Made by a program: the position numbers and the translations under genes
Notes under the pieces: model-generated
What the model was told of the DNA's origin: nothing
What the model saw: the letters and a program-made list of their open reading frames with translations, nothing else
The model's database searches: none
Source of the DNA: an uncultured Synergistales bacterium
Lineage (GTDB): Bacteria; Synergistota; Synergistia; Synergistales; Aminobacteriaceae
Assembly: GCA_905233525.1 (NCBI GenBank)
Contig: CAJOEW010000024.1
Location: forward strand, 1-34,231
Length of the DNA stretch: 34,231 bases
Direction of reading: 5' to 3'
Shown: positions 1-7,228 of the stretch, piece after piece
Position numbering within the stretch: position 1 is the stretch's first letter
Layout: each line of letters opens with the position of its first letter

Positions 1-111
1 TTGAAGTGCTTATTCGGTGTCATATTCGCCAATTATCTGATTTGTGGGTACAAAGGTAGTCATTTTTCAGCACAAATCGTTTCTTTTTGTTATAAGTTGG
101 GCTATTTTTGA

Positions 112-204
112 CTAAATTTGTGTCCATCAGAGGAACAGGAACCACATCTGAAAGATGTAAAGGAATTAATCAAACAAGGTAATTCAATTAGAATAAAGAA
201 ATAG
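112..204 (+). pseudogene. 3' end of an unidentified small ORF, no start visible
   Basis: An open frame enters after a stop at 109-111 and runs to TAG at 202-204. It encodes a short charged C-terminus containing HLKDVKELIKQGN and ending in RIKK. There is no ATG or ribosome-binding site for it. Its stop lies one base before the ATG of the next small frame (206), the spacing expected of a translationally coupled gene pair. Codon choice (CTG, GAG/GAA) looks less AT-biased than the genes further right. I do not recognise the family. It may be the end of a gene that was cut, or part of foreign or mis-joined sequence at the contig edge. Confidence 0.3.
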
Positions 205-205
205 T

Positions 206-389
206 ATGACTATCAACGAAAGAAAAAAAACTAAAGCCTTGGGGACTCACTGTCGAAGATTTGACAGAAGAACTGGCAGAAGCAAAAGAGTGTTTGAAGC
301 CAGGAACCATTGATGGCTTTTTCTCCAGTGAAGTTTTGATTAAAAAATCGCTCTTGAAGAGCATTGAGCACAAAAAAGGAAACACTTAA
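206..389 (+). pseudogene. small ORF broken by a frameshift at an A8 run
   Basis: ATG at 206 reads MTINERKK and then loses the frame at the run of eight A (223-230). The coding-looking frame continues one base later as LKPWGLTVEDLTEELAEAKE and ends at TAA 387-389. Removing one A would give a single protein of about 60 residues, acidic in the middle and lysine-rich at the end, like many small antitoxin-type or plasmid-type proteins. I do not recognise it. It sits directly behind another small frame (stop at 204). A homopolymer sequencing error, real decay and ribosomal slippage on A8 are all possible. Confidence 0.35.
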
Positions 390-401
390 AATAGAATAAA
401 A

Positions 402-429
402 ATAGCAGGCCGTATCAGAGACCTGCTAT
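402..429. repeat. inverted repeat beside the comF truncation
   Basis: ATAGCAGG at 402-409 and CCTGCTAT at 422-429 are perfect 8-bp inverted repeats around a 12-base loop. No T-run follows, so it is a poor intrinsic terminator. It lies exactly where recognisable comF sequence begins (about 430-444), so it may mark the end of an inserted or recombined segment. Confidence 0.45.
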
Positions 430-443
430 GTCCGAGAAGAGTA

Positions 444-629
444 ATGCTTAATGCTGCCGAACGTTTAGCCCTGAGTGACGATGCCTTTAAAATTATTGCA
501 GACGTGAAAAATAAAAACGTTGTCCTAATTGATGACGTAATAACAACAGGAACAACGCTTTTAAAATTAAAACAGGCTCTTGAAAAATCAGGCGCTAATG
601 TTTTATCGGCTTATACGCTGGCATGTTGA
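444..629 (+). pseudogene. comF: ComF-family phosphoribosyltransferase, C-terminal fragment
   Basis: The 61-residue frame contains the PRPP-binding loop VVLIDDVITTGTTL, which is characteristic of ComF/ComFC-type phosphoribosyltransferases (a family linked to DNA uptake and competence). It also has the preceding ERLALSDDAF segment that fits the R-x(n)-AF region just upstream of that loop. A normal ComF is about 200-240 residues with an N-terminal zinc-binding part and the first half of the transferase fold; all of that is missing. The same frame is open back to 390, but that stretch does not resemble ComF, so homology is lost at about 430-444. There is no ribosome-binding site before the ATG. 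The 3' end overlaps the convergent DUF4230 gene by 19 bases. Probably a non-functional remnant or an assembly junction. Confidence 0.6.
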
Positions 630-1276
630 TCGGGTGTGATTGCTTTCAAGTTATTAGCGCTGCTTTCAAGGATATTATTTTGATTTTCAGTGAAGACTAT
701 TTCAGCCTCAAGCCCTGCAGCATTTGCGATCGAACTCAAAATTTTTTTAGCATTCTCATCAGAATGAGCGAGTATACCGTTTTGAATCTCACGCTCGCGC
801 ACGGTCGATAAGTCTGCTTCAACTTCACGGTTTTGATCTTCGAGCTTAATCGATGTGAAAATTCCGGCGCTCTGATCAAATATTTCATAGCTTTGAACAT
901 CGGCGTATATGTCCATTATTTGGCTGTGCGGTATAGTTATCTGGACTTTATTATTTTCGAGCCGTTCAGATACTTGCGCTTTTGATAAGTCGCAGCCGCA
1001 AACTATATTACCGTAATATCTGAGCATAAATTTTTTAGTAGTGCCCGGAATATTACAATCAAGCCAGGGAATTTTTTTAGCGTCCGAAAATGATACGACC
1101 GATTGAAATTTTTGCCTGACTGTAGCTAATTCGATAACGTTTTGGATTCCTGATAATATCGTAGTTCTGACTGAGCGCTGTTTATCGGAATCAGGCTTAA
1201 ATTTTTTTTGAAACAATATAACGTTCAAGATCACTGATAATATTAAGAACAGCAATACTACAATTGATAACGTCAT
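611..1276 (-). CDS. DUF4230 family membrane-anchored protein
   Basis: 221 residues. The N-terminus (about 2-22) is a hydrophobic segment that should act as an uncleaved signal anchor, placing the rest outside the cytoplasmic membrane. The core matches the DUF4230 pattern: an ELATVRQKF start, a central PGTTKKFMLRYYGNIVCG stretch and a following DLSKAQV. The function of this family is unknown. AAAGGAGG lies 13 bases before the ATG. It follows dprA on the same strand with a 44-base gap and is probably co-transcribed with it. Its 3' end overlaps the truncated comF frame on the other strand. Confidence 0.8.
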   Translation of the reverse strand: MTLSIVVLLFLILSVILNVILFQKKFKPDSDKQRSVRTTILSGIQNVIELATVRQKFQSVVSFSDAKKIPWLDCNIPGTTKKFMLRYYGNIVCGCDLSKAQVSERLENNKVQITIPHSQIMDIYADVQSYEIFDQSAGIFTSIKLEDQNREVEADLSTVREREIQNGILAHSDENAKKILSSIANAAGLEAEIVFTENQNNILESSANNLKAITPDQHASV

Positions 1277-1320
1277 TTTAAAAATTCAACCTCCTTTAAA
1301 AATTTCGCAGTGAGATAATT

Positions 1321-2451
1321 TTACACGCACGCGGAATAACGGCCTGCACCTGTCGAAAATACTAAGCCTGACGCGCTTAAAGTTAATAATCCTGTCTGTA
1401 ATATTGCTAAGTCAAGGCCGGTATCATTCAACAATTTATCAAGCGTAATATTATTTTCGCGCTGCAATGCTGTGTAAATAATTTTCTCATTACCTGATAA
1501 TTTCAGAGATAAATTTTGATCATTATATTTATTTTGTTCCTGCTCCTGATTTCCAGTGTAACTAATTTTTAATTGTCCGTATAATCCTGATATATCACGC
1601 ACAAATTCATCTATATCGCTTAAAATTTTTGCGCCGTCATGAATTAGTTTATTAGTGCCTTTACTATTTTCATCTGTTACACGTCCAGGCACGCTCCAAA
1701 TTTCACGGTCAAGTTCTTGCGCTATTTTTGCTGAATGCATTGCGCCGCCGTCTAATTTTGATTCTACGATAACGACTCTTTTTGACAGAGCTACGATAAT
1801 TCTATTACGTTCAGGAAAATGCCAAGCTTCTCCGCCAATTCTAGTGGGATATTCTGAAATTACAGCGCCGTGTTCAATTATGCGGTTAAATAAATCTCTA
1901 TGTTCAGCCGGATAAACTCGATCAATGCCTGTTCCAAATACAGCTATAGTAATTCCGTCAGCTTCCAGGCTTCCTCTATGAGCAGCAGCATCAATTCCGC
2001 GAGCGCCTCCTGAAATTATATTCATGCCGACATTTGATAAAGCTTTTGAAATTCCGGAGGCCATTATTTGACCGTAAGCGCTGGGCTTTCTTGTTCCAAC
2101 GATCGAAGCTGAAGGCATATCTAAATTTGCATGGCCTTTAATATATAAACCGACTGGAGGATTTTTTAAATCAAACAGTCTCGACGGATAATCATGATCG
2201 AACGCTGTAATAAATCTTGCGCCGGTTTTATAAACTCGTTCGATCTCGCTGTCAGGCCAAGAATCATTTAAGAGCTTATATAATTTTTGCTGTTGATTAT
2301 AATTTATTCCAAGCTCATTAAATAAATTTTCATCGCCTTTAAATAAATCGTTAGTATCATAATTTCCGGCGTGTAATTTTTTTAAGACGTTCAAATGAAT
2401 TCGCGCGGCGTTTAATAAAATTGCGGCCTTAGTGATCGAATCTGAATCCAT
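1321..2451 (-). CDS. dprA: DNA processing protein DprA
   Basis: DprA loads RecA onto incoming single-stranded DNA during natural transformation. The Rossmann-like core is clear: SIVGTRKPSAYG, then GGARGIDAAAHRGSLE, then FGTGIDRVYPAEH and ISEYP. A C-terminal winged-helix-like segment follows (about the last 60 residues, after a Gln/Asn-rich linker). The start at 2451 (MDSDSITKAAILLN) is chosen because typical DprA N-terminal helices begin there. The frame is open to an ATG at 2571, adding 40 residues that do not look like DprA and have no ribosome-binding site. An AAAGGAG lies 21 bases before 2451, farther than ideal. Divergent from the RNHCP gene and upstream of the DUF4230 gene. With a comF remnant nearby, competence functions may once have been grouped here. 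Confidence 0.9.
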   Translation of the reverse strand: MDSDSITKAAILLNAARIHLNVLKKLHAGNYDTNDLFKGDENLFNELGINYNQQQKLYKLLNDSWPDSEIERVYKTGARFITAFDHDYPSRLFDLKNPPVGLYIKGHANLDMPSASIVGTRKPSAYGQIMASGISKALSNVGMNIISGGARGIDAAAHRGSLEADGITIAVFGTGIDRVYPAEHRDLFNRIIEHGAVISEYPTRIGGEAWHFPERNRIIVALSKRVVIVESKLDGGAMHSAKIAQELDREIWSVPGRVTDENSKGTNKLIHDGAKILSDIDEFVRDISGLYGQLKISYTGNQEQEQNKYNDQNLSLKLSGNEKIIYTALQRENNITLDKLLNDTGLDLAILQTGLLTLSASGLVFSTGAGRYSACV

Positions 2452-2573
2452 TTCGTAAATTTTTTTCAGCGGCTCCTTTTTAGTTTCAAGTGATTGTGAT
2501 AGAGTAACATAAATTTTTATAAGGAGAATGCTTTTTGAGAGAGCTAAAGATTTTAACGGAGATTGCAGCATAA

Positions 2574-2611
2574 CTCAGGAGGTTTGCTGACGATCTCGTG
2601 AGCCTCCTGAG
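2574..2611. promoter_or_regulatory. 9-bp inverted repeat between divergent dprA and RNHCP gene
   Basis: CTCAGGAGG at 2574-2582 is perfectly complementary to CCTCCTGAG at 2603-2611, around a 20-base loop. It sits between two divergent genes, so it is not in a terminator position for either. It is followed on the plus strand by AT-rich sequence and then the real ribosome-binding site AGGAGG at 2632-2637. It may be an operator, or an RNA hairpin at the 5' end of one of the two transcripts. Confidence 0.4.
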
Positions 2612-2648
2612 AATTTTAATAATTTAATTTTAGGAGGACGAACCCAAA

Positions 2649-3077
2649 TTGAATCGGGAAAATAAACGAAAATTAAAAGATAAAAATTATTTCAAGCACC
2701 ATGCCTGCAGCGACTCTTTTACGTGTAAAGCGTGCGGCCGTTTAGTTGTGTCGAACGGTGCAGGAAGTGAACATCGTAATCATTGTCCGTACTGTTTAGC
2801 GAGCCAGCATCTTGATAATAAACCTGGTGATCGTTCAGCTGAATGCGGCGGCGTAATGGAAGCTATTGCTGTATGGGTACGTAAGAACGGAGAATGGGCT
2901 ATCGTTCATCGCTGTAAGGTCTGCGGCGCGTTAAGTTCAAACCGTATAGCAGCAGATGATAATCCTATGAAATTGATGTCAGTTGCTATGAAGCCGGTTG
3001 CTTTACCGCCATTTCCATTGGAAGAAATCGAAACAATGACAGAACTTATGGGCGGCAGCGGAGAATTAAAACGGTAG
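2649..3077 (+). CDS. RNHCP domain zinc-ribbon protein
   Basis: 142 residues. It shows the signature RNHCP at about 43-47, within paired zinc-ligand knuckles: CKAC at 26-29, CPYC at 46-49 and a third CKVC at about 89-92. The family is small and functionally uncharacterised; a zinc-binding, possibly nucleic-acid-associated role is only a guess. The start is TTG, supported by AGGAGG 11 bases upstream (2632-2637); no in-frame ATG lies nearby. It is a single-gene unit ended by a strong hairpin terminator at 3089-3120, divergent from dprA. Confidence 0.85.
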   Translation: MNRENKRKLKDKNYFKHHACSDSFTCKACGRLVVSNGAGSEHRNHCPYCLASQHLDNKPGDRSAECGGVMEAIAVWVRKNGEWAIVHRCKVCGALSSNRIAADDNPMKLMSVAMKPVALPPFPLEEIETMTELMGGSGELKR

Positions 3078-3088
3078 TGTAAAAAATT

Positions 3089-3120
3089 AAGCTGATGCAT
3101 AAATTTGTGTCAGCTTTTTT
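3089..3120 (+). terminator. intrinsic terminator of the RNHCP gene
   Basis: AAGCTGA (3089-3095) pairs with TCAGCTT (3110-3116). The stem extends inward through two G-T wobbles and a CA/TG pair, and a run of T ends it. The T-run overlaps the 3' end of the convergent nth gene. Confidence 0.8.
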
Positions 3121-3868
3121 ATTTGAGTCCAGCACATAAATTTTTTTGGAGCAGCACGCAGTTTTTACACAACGGATTTCGCGCTTTACATGTATTGCGG
3201 CCATGCTGAATAATATTTACGTGACCGCCTAAGCATTTTTCAAACGGTACAATTTTTTCGAGCATTAAAGATATTTCATCAGCTGATTTATTTTCCGGAG
3301 CGAGTTCTGTTCTATGAATAACGCGCGTAACGTGAGTATCAACAGGAAAAGCTTTTAAGCCCATATCAAATAGTAATACACATGCAGCAGTTTTTAAGCC
3401 AACGCCTTTTAAATTTATCAGGTAATTAAAAATATAATCACGATCGAAATTTTTTAATTGCACTAGTGAAAATTCTTTAAAGTCGTTATAAATTTGCGCG
3501 AGCATGTTAATAATTCTTATTGATTTCGTATGAGCGAGGCCGGCAGGTTTTATAAGCTCTTGTAATTTTTCAGCGCCGGCCTTGTAAACTTGTTCCCACG
3601 TTAAGAATTTCGCTTTAAGATTTTTAAAAGCAGCGTCTCTATTTTTATCATTAGTGTTTTGAGATAACACAGTCAAAATTAAACCGTCTAAAGGCTCATC
3701 ATGTTTCAGGATCGGCGGAAATTCTTCACTATGATAAATATTTTCAAGCTCGTTAAGAATCGCGAATAACTTTTTAATTTTAATCGGCCTTATCCTCTTG
3801 ATTATCCTGTTGAATTTTTTCAGGCTTTTTCTTTTTTGAGCGTGAAGCTTTACCGAATTTATTTTCAA
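3119..3868 (-). CDS. nth: endonuclease III-type DNA glycosylase/AP lyase
   Basis: A helix-hairpin-helix DNA glycosylase that removes oxidised pyrimidines and cleaves AP sites. The HhH motif LKGVGLKTAACVLL carries the catalytic Lys (about K159), and the catalytic Asp is in FPVDTHVTR (about D177). C-terminal cysteines at about 227, 234, 237 and 245 form the 4Fe-4S motif; the last spacing is seven residues, not the usual five. The coordinates give the longest frame, which starts with TTG at 3868, lacks a ribosome-binding site and overlaps the Lon-like gene by 89 bases. The first 28 residues are lysine-rich and do not look like Nth. Family alignment favours a start at residue 29, where an ATT codon (3784-3782) overlaps the upstream TAA stop and sits 9 bases after AGAGG. 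Confidence 0.88.
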   Translation of the reverse strand: MKINSVKLHAQKRKSLKKFNRIIKRIRPIKIKKLFAILNELENIYHSEEFPPILKHDEPLDGLILTVLSQNTNDKNRDAAFKNLKAKFLTWEQVYKAGAEKLQELIKPAGLAHTKSIRIINMLAQIYNDFKEFSLVQLKNFDRDYIFNYLINLKGVGLKTAACVLLFDMGLKAFPVDTHVTRVIHRTELAPENKSADEISLMLEKIVPFEKCLGGHVNIIQHGRNTCKARNPLCKNCVLLQKNLCAGLK

Positions 3869-6284
3869 GCCGTATACTGTCAGTCAGCATTTTTTTAAGT
3901 CTGGCTTTTACGCGGCCATGTACGGAATTTTCATTATATGATCCGTCTTTACGTTCTTTACCTGCACTTACGCCCGTTAATATTTCGATTCCTTCGTCGA
4001 TAGAATTTACAGCCCATATAGAAAATTTTTCATCTTGGACGGCTTTAATAACCTCTGAATTTAACATCAAGTGCTTAACATTTGATTGAGGTATCATAAC
4101 GCCCTGACGACCTGTTAAACCTGACGGAGATAGCTTGCAATATTCAAAGAAGCCTTCGATTTTTTCATTAACGCCTCCGATCGGCTGGACTGTTCCAAAT
4201 TGATCGACTGAACCTGTTACAGCGATATCCTGACGTAACGGCAAACCTGATAACGCTGATAATAAACAATATAATTCAGTTGAGGACGCGCTGTCACCTT
4301 CGATACCTGAATAATTTTGTTCGAATGTTATATGAGCTGATAATGTCAACGGCATGTCTTGAGCGTATTTACGTCCGAGATAACTTGATAAAATCATTAA
4401 GCCTTTATTATGTATTGGGCCTGTCATTCTGACTTCACGCTCGATATTTACAACGCCTTCCTGTCCCATAAAGACATTAGCTGTAATTCTCGACGGATGG
4501 CCAAATCTATAATCATTCATATCAATTACTGAAAGGCCGTTAATTTGTCCGACAGCCTGGCCTGTTGTATCGATATAAATAATTCCGTCTTTAAATGCGC
4601 GCGCGAGCTTATCTTTATATAAACCTGAACGGTAATTTTTATGCTCAATAGCTTTTATAACATCCGGTCTTGTAACGTTATCGGCATTCTTAGAATTTAA
4701 TGATGCCCAAGCGTTCGATTCAGCTAATAATTCGCGTAACGGCCCTACTTCAACTGATAAAAGGTCTTGATCTTCTGCTTCACGGCTTGACCATTCTATT
4801 ATTTCAGATAAAGCGCCGGCATCGAATGGTTTTAAATGTTCCTGTTTAATCACGCCTGCAATATATTCAGCGAGCCAGCGTTCATTTTTAGCATCGCGTT
4901 TCATATCGTAATCAAAGCATGATTTTATTTTGAATAATTTTTGAAATTCAGGATCATAATATTGCAGCAATTCATAAATATACGGCGAACCTGTCATAAT
5001 TATTTTCAGATTCATTTTAACTGGTGAAGGTCTCAACGAAGCTACAGGAATCGCGCCGTATTGTTCTCCTAAATTTTCTATAGCGGCTTCTCCAGTGCGT
5101 AATAATCTTTTTATTGCTTCCCATGACATGAAATTCATCAAGACTTTTTCAGCGTCAAGGACTAAAAATCCTCCGTTAGCTTTATGAAATGCGCCAGGCA
5201 GAATTTTTTTAAAGTCCGTGTATAAATATCCTTGGTGGCTTTCATATTCGACGCGGCCGGCCAAATTATAATAAGTCGGATTCGTCTCCCAAATTACAGG
5301 CGCGCCTTTATCAGGATCATTGCTTACGAATACATTTGCATGATAGCGCGTAAAATCTATTTCAGCATTTTCATCACGTGCAGCCGTAACGAATGCGCCG
5401 GAATTTTCGATAACATCATTTGACATTTTATCGAGCCACGTTAAAAAATCCTGATTATCTTTATATTTTTCGCGCAGGTCATCAATACACGGAGTTATAG
5501 CCAGTTTACAAATATCAGCTTCCAATTTGCTCAGGACATCTTTTAAATTTTTCTCCATGTCTCTGATTTCGCGCATACCTGTTAAAGTTCGTTGAGAAAC
5601 TTTTTCCGAGAGTTCCTGATATTTTTTTTGTTTTTTCTCGTCAAGCTCGTCAAATTCTTCAGGTTTTAATTCGCGCTTAATTTTTTTGCCGTTCTCGTCT
5701 TTGTCATCAATTAACGGAATATTTATAAAACCTTGCGGAGTACGTTTTAACGAAAAATGATCCTTAGCAGCTTTCGCCCGTAATTTATCCATGATGGCGC
5801 TTGCTTTTTCCTGAAAGACTTTTATATGCGAAGCTCGTTCTTCTTCGTATTGGCTTTGTTCAAAGGCTTTGCTGATCGTAGTTTTTAAGTCGTTTAATAA
5901 TTCTTCAAGTTCGCCTGATAATTTTTTACCTTGGCCGGCTGGAACACAAATAGCTACAGGTTCACCAGGCTTATCAAAATTATATAAATATAAAATATCA
6001 TTTGGAGCAGGTAAATTTTTTGCTCTGGCCTGTAATCTTTCAAGAGCGTAGCTTGTTCTGCCGTTACCTGGATTGCCGACGATGAATATATTATATCCGC
6101 GTCCTGACACGTTTAAGCCGAATTCCATAGCCTCCGCTGCACGCTGTTGACCTGGTAAAGCTTCGTACGTGCCGTATTTTTTCGTATCAATTTTTATATC
6201 GCTGGTGTTATTTAATTTCCAGCTTTTAGGATCTTTTAATCTCCTTAATTTTTTTATTTCAAGCTTGTATTTTTTATTATCCAC
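3780..6284 (-). CDS. Lon-like ATP-dependent AAA protease (LonB/AAA_32 type)
   Basis: 834 residues, cytoplasmic. An N-terminal AAA domain of the AAA_32 kind has a Walker A at about 70-77 (GNPGNGRTS). A long coiled helical insertion follows (about 120-290). The C-terminal Lon protease domain carries the Ser-Lys dyad: Ser in GDSASS (about S665) and Lys in VNEKIEGF (about K708). A Lys-rich tail follows from about 770. This family lacks the Lon N-terminal substrate domain and is distinct from classical LonA; it probably degrades damaged or regulatory proteins. The start is GTG at 6284, with AGGAG 15 bases upstream, a long spacing. The 3' end overlaps the nth frame, which is likely translationally coupled. 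Confidence 0.92.
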   Translation of the reverse strand: MDNKKYKLEIKKLRRLKDPKSWKLNNTSDIKIDTKKYGTYEALPGQQRAAEAMEFGLNVSGRGYNIFIVGNPGNGRTSYALERLQARAKNLPAPNDILYLYNFDKPGEPVAICVPAGQGKKLSGELEELLNDLKTTISKAFEQSQYEEERASHIKVFQEKASAIMDKLRAKAAKDHFSLKRTPQGFINIPLIDDKDENGKKIKRELKPEEFDELDEKKQKKYQELSEKVSQRTLTGMREIRDMEKNLKDVLSKLEADICKLAITPCIDDLREKYKDNQDFLTWLDKMSNDVIENSGAFVTAARDENAEIDFTRYHANVFVSNDPDKGAPVIWETNPTYYNLAGRVEYESHQGYLYTDFKKILPGAFHKANGGFLVLDAEKVLMNFMSWEAIKRLLRTGEAAIENLGEQYGAIPVASLRPSPVKMNLKIIMTGSPYIYELLQYYDPEFQKLFKIKSCFDYDMKRDAKNERWLAEYIAGVIKQEHLKPFDAGALSEIIEWSSREAEDQDLLSVEVGPLRELLAESNAWASLNSKNADNVTRPDVIKAIEHKNYRSGLYKDKLARAFKDGIIYIDTTGQAVGQINGLSVIDMNDYRFGHPSRITANVFMGQEGVVNIEREVRMTGPIHNKGLMILSSYLGRKYAQDMPLTLSAHITFEQNYSGIEGDSASSTELYCLLSALSGLPLRQDIAVTGSVDQFGTVQPIGGVNEKIEGFFEYCKLSPSGLTGRQGVMIPQSNVKHLMLNSEVIKAVQDEKFSIWAVNSIDEGIEILTGVSAGKERKDGSYNENSVHGRVKARLKKMLTDSIRLENKFGKASRSKKKKPEKIQQDNQEDKAD

Positions 6285-6319
6285 GTTATGAATTTAATTC
6301 TCCTGTTACAAATTTTTGA

Positions 6320-7213
6320 TTATTTCGACAAGCATTTATGAGCTGCCAGCATTTCTATTATTGCTCTGTCATCGCATTCAAGTATTATTTTACTCATGGC
6401 CTCATATTCTTCAAAACCGCCGAGCGATTTTAATACATTTATCATGGCCTCGAAGTCATCTACTACACGATTTGACAATAAACCGAATAATAAAGCTCCT
6501 CGCGAATACCAACGGAAAAACTGTACAGAAATTTGCAGCGTGTCGAAAAACATTAAAGAAAAATCAAATTGTCTCTCTAAACTCATTGGCGCGTCGTAGT
6601 CAGGTTCTTCTTTATAACCGAGCATGTAAAAAGGGACATCAGTACCTAAAACCAAAGTGTCCCAAAACATTCTTGCACACACACTGCGGTCACCGTCCTG
6701 CGATAACATGAAAGTAGCCATCATTTTTGAATAAGCTTTTGCGAGAGTATTGTCAGGATCTTTCATGGCAGTGCTTAAAATTTCACGCCATTTTTGAAAA
6801 TGAATCAAGAGCCTGTAATTTAAATCCGCCACATCTGTTGAATCTTCATAGAACTCTGCTACGTACGGATCAATAACGCCATTAACGACTGAATCCGTTA
6901 TTTTATAAGCTTCTTCATATCTTTTGAGCGTGAAAAGAGTATAGGCTGTACGCTGTTTTAAAGCATAGATCATCAATTTGCGCTCGTTAATATTTTTTTT
7001 GTTATCAGCGACGTTTAAAGCGTGTTGCAAATGTTCTAAACGTTCTTCCGCGTTTTCAGTGTGATCGGCTTTTATCATAAGAGCTTCAGGCACATCGGGA
7101 TCTATATCCAAAACTTGAACGGCATAACTCAAAGCTAATTCACTTTTACGCGCTCCAAATGCCATTGATAATAATCTTTGAATACGTTCTTCTTTGTAGC
7201 TGTTATCCTTCAA
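6320..7213 (-). CDS. helical-repeat (TPR-like) cytoplasmic protein, function unknown
   Basis: 297 residues, no signal peptide or membrane segment. The N-terminal half (about 10-130) reads like degenerate tetratricopeptide helices (SYAVQVLDIDPDVPEALMIK is typical of a TPR pair), and the C-terminal half is rich in Phe, Met and acidic residues. I cannot assign a family. The start is TTG with a perfect AGGAGG 7 bases upstream. It lies between a secreted protein gene (15-base gap) and the Lon-like protease gene (35-base gap), all on one strand, so the three may be one transcript. Confidence 0.65.
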   Translation of the reverse strand: MKDNSYKEERIQRLLSMAFGARKSELALSYAVQVLDIDPDVPEALMIKADHTENAEERLEHLQHALNVADNKKNINERKLMIYALKQRTAYTLFTLKRYEEAYKITDSVVNGVIDPYVAEFYEDSTDVADLNYRLLIHFQKWREILSTAMKDPDNTLAKAYSKMMATFMLSQDGDRSVCARMFWDTLVLGTDVPFYMLGYKEEPDYDAPMSLERQFDFSLMFFDTLQISVQFFRWYSRGALLFGLLSNRVVDDFEAMINVLKSLGGFEEYEAMSKIILECDDRAIIEMLAAHKCLSK

Positions 7214-7228
7214 AATTAAACCTCCTGC

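Noticed and set aside
51-58. TACCTTTG on the minus strand as a Bacteroidetes-type -7 box
   Set aside because: The required upstream TTTG at about 19-21 bases is absent (the nearest is at 14). Suggestive of a foreign left edge but not enough to call a promoter.
188-385. 65-residue minus-strand ORF
   Set aside because: Antisense to the small plus frame at 206-389. It is Ser/Phe-rich with no ribosome-binding site. The plus reading looks more like protein.
2574-2611. T-box or other known riboswitch upstream of dprA or the RNHCP gene
   Set aside because: None of the conserved T-box or common riboswitch core sequences is present; only a simple hairpin is seen.
6316-6711. 131-residue plus-strand ORF
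   Set aside because: Antisense of the TPR-like gene, which has a perfect ribosome-binding site and coherent composition. The plus frame shows no motif.
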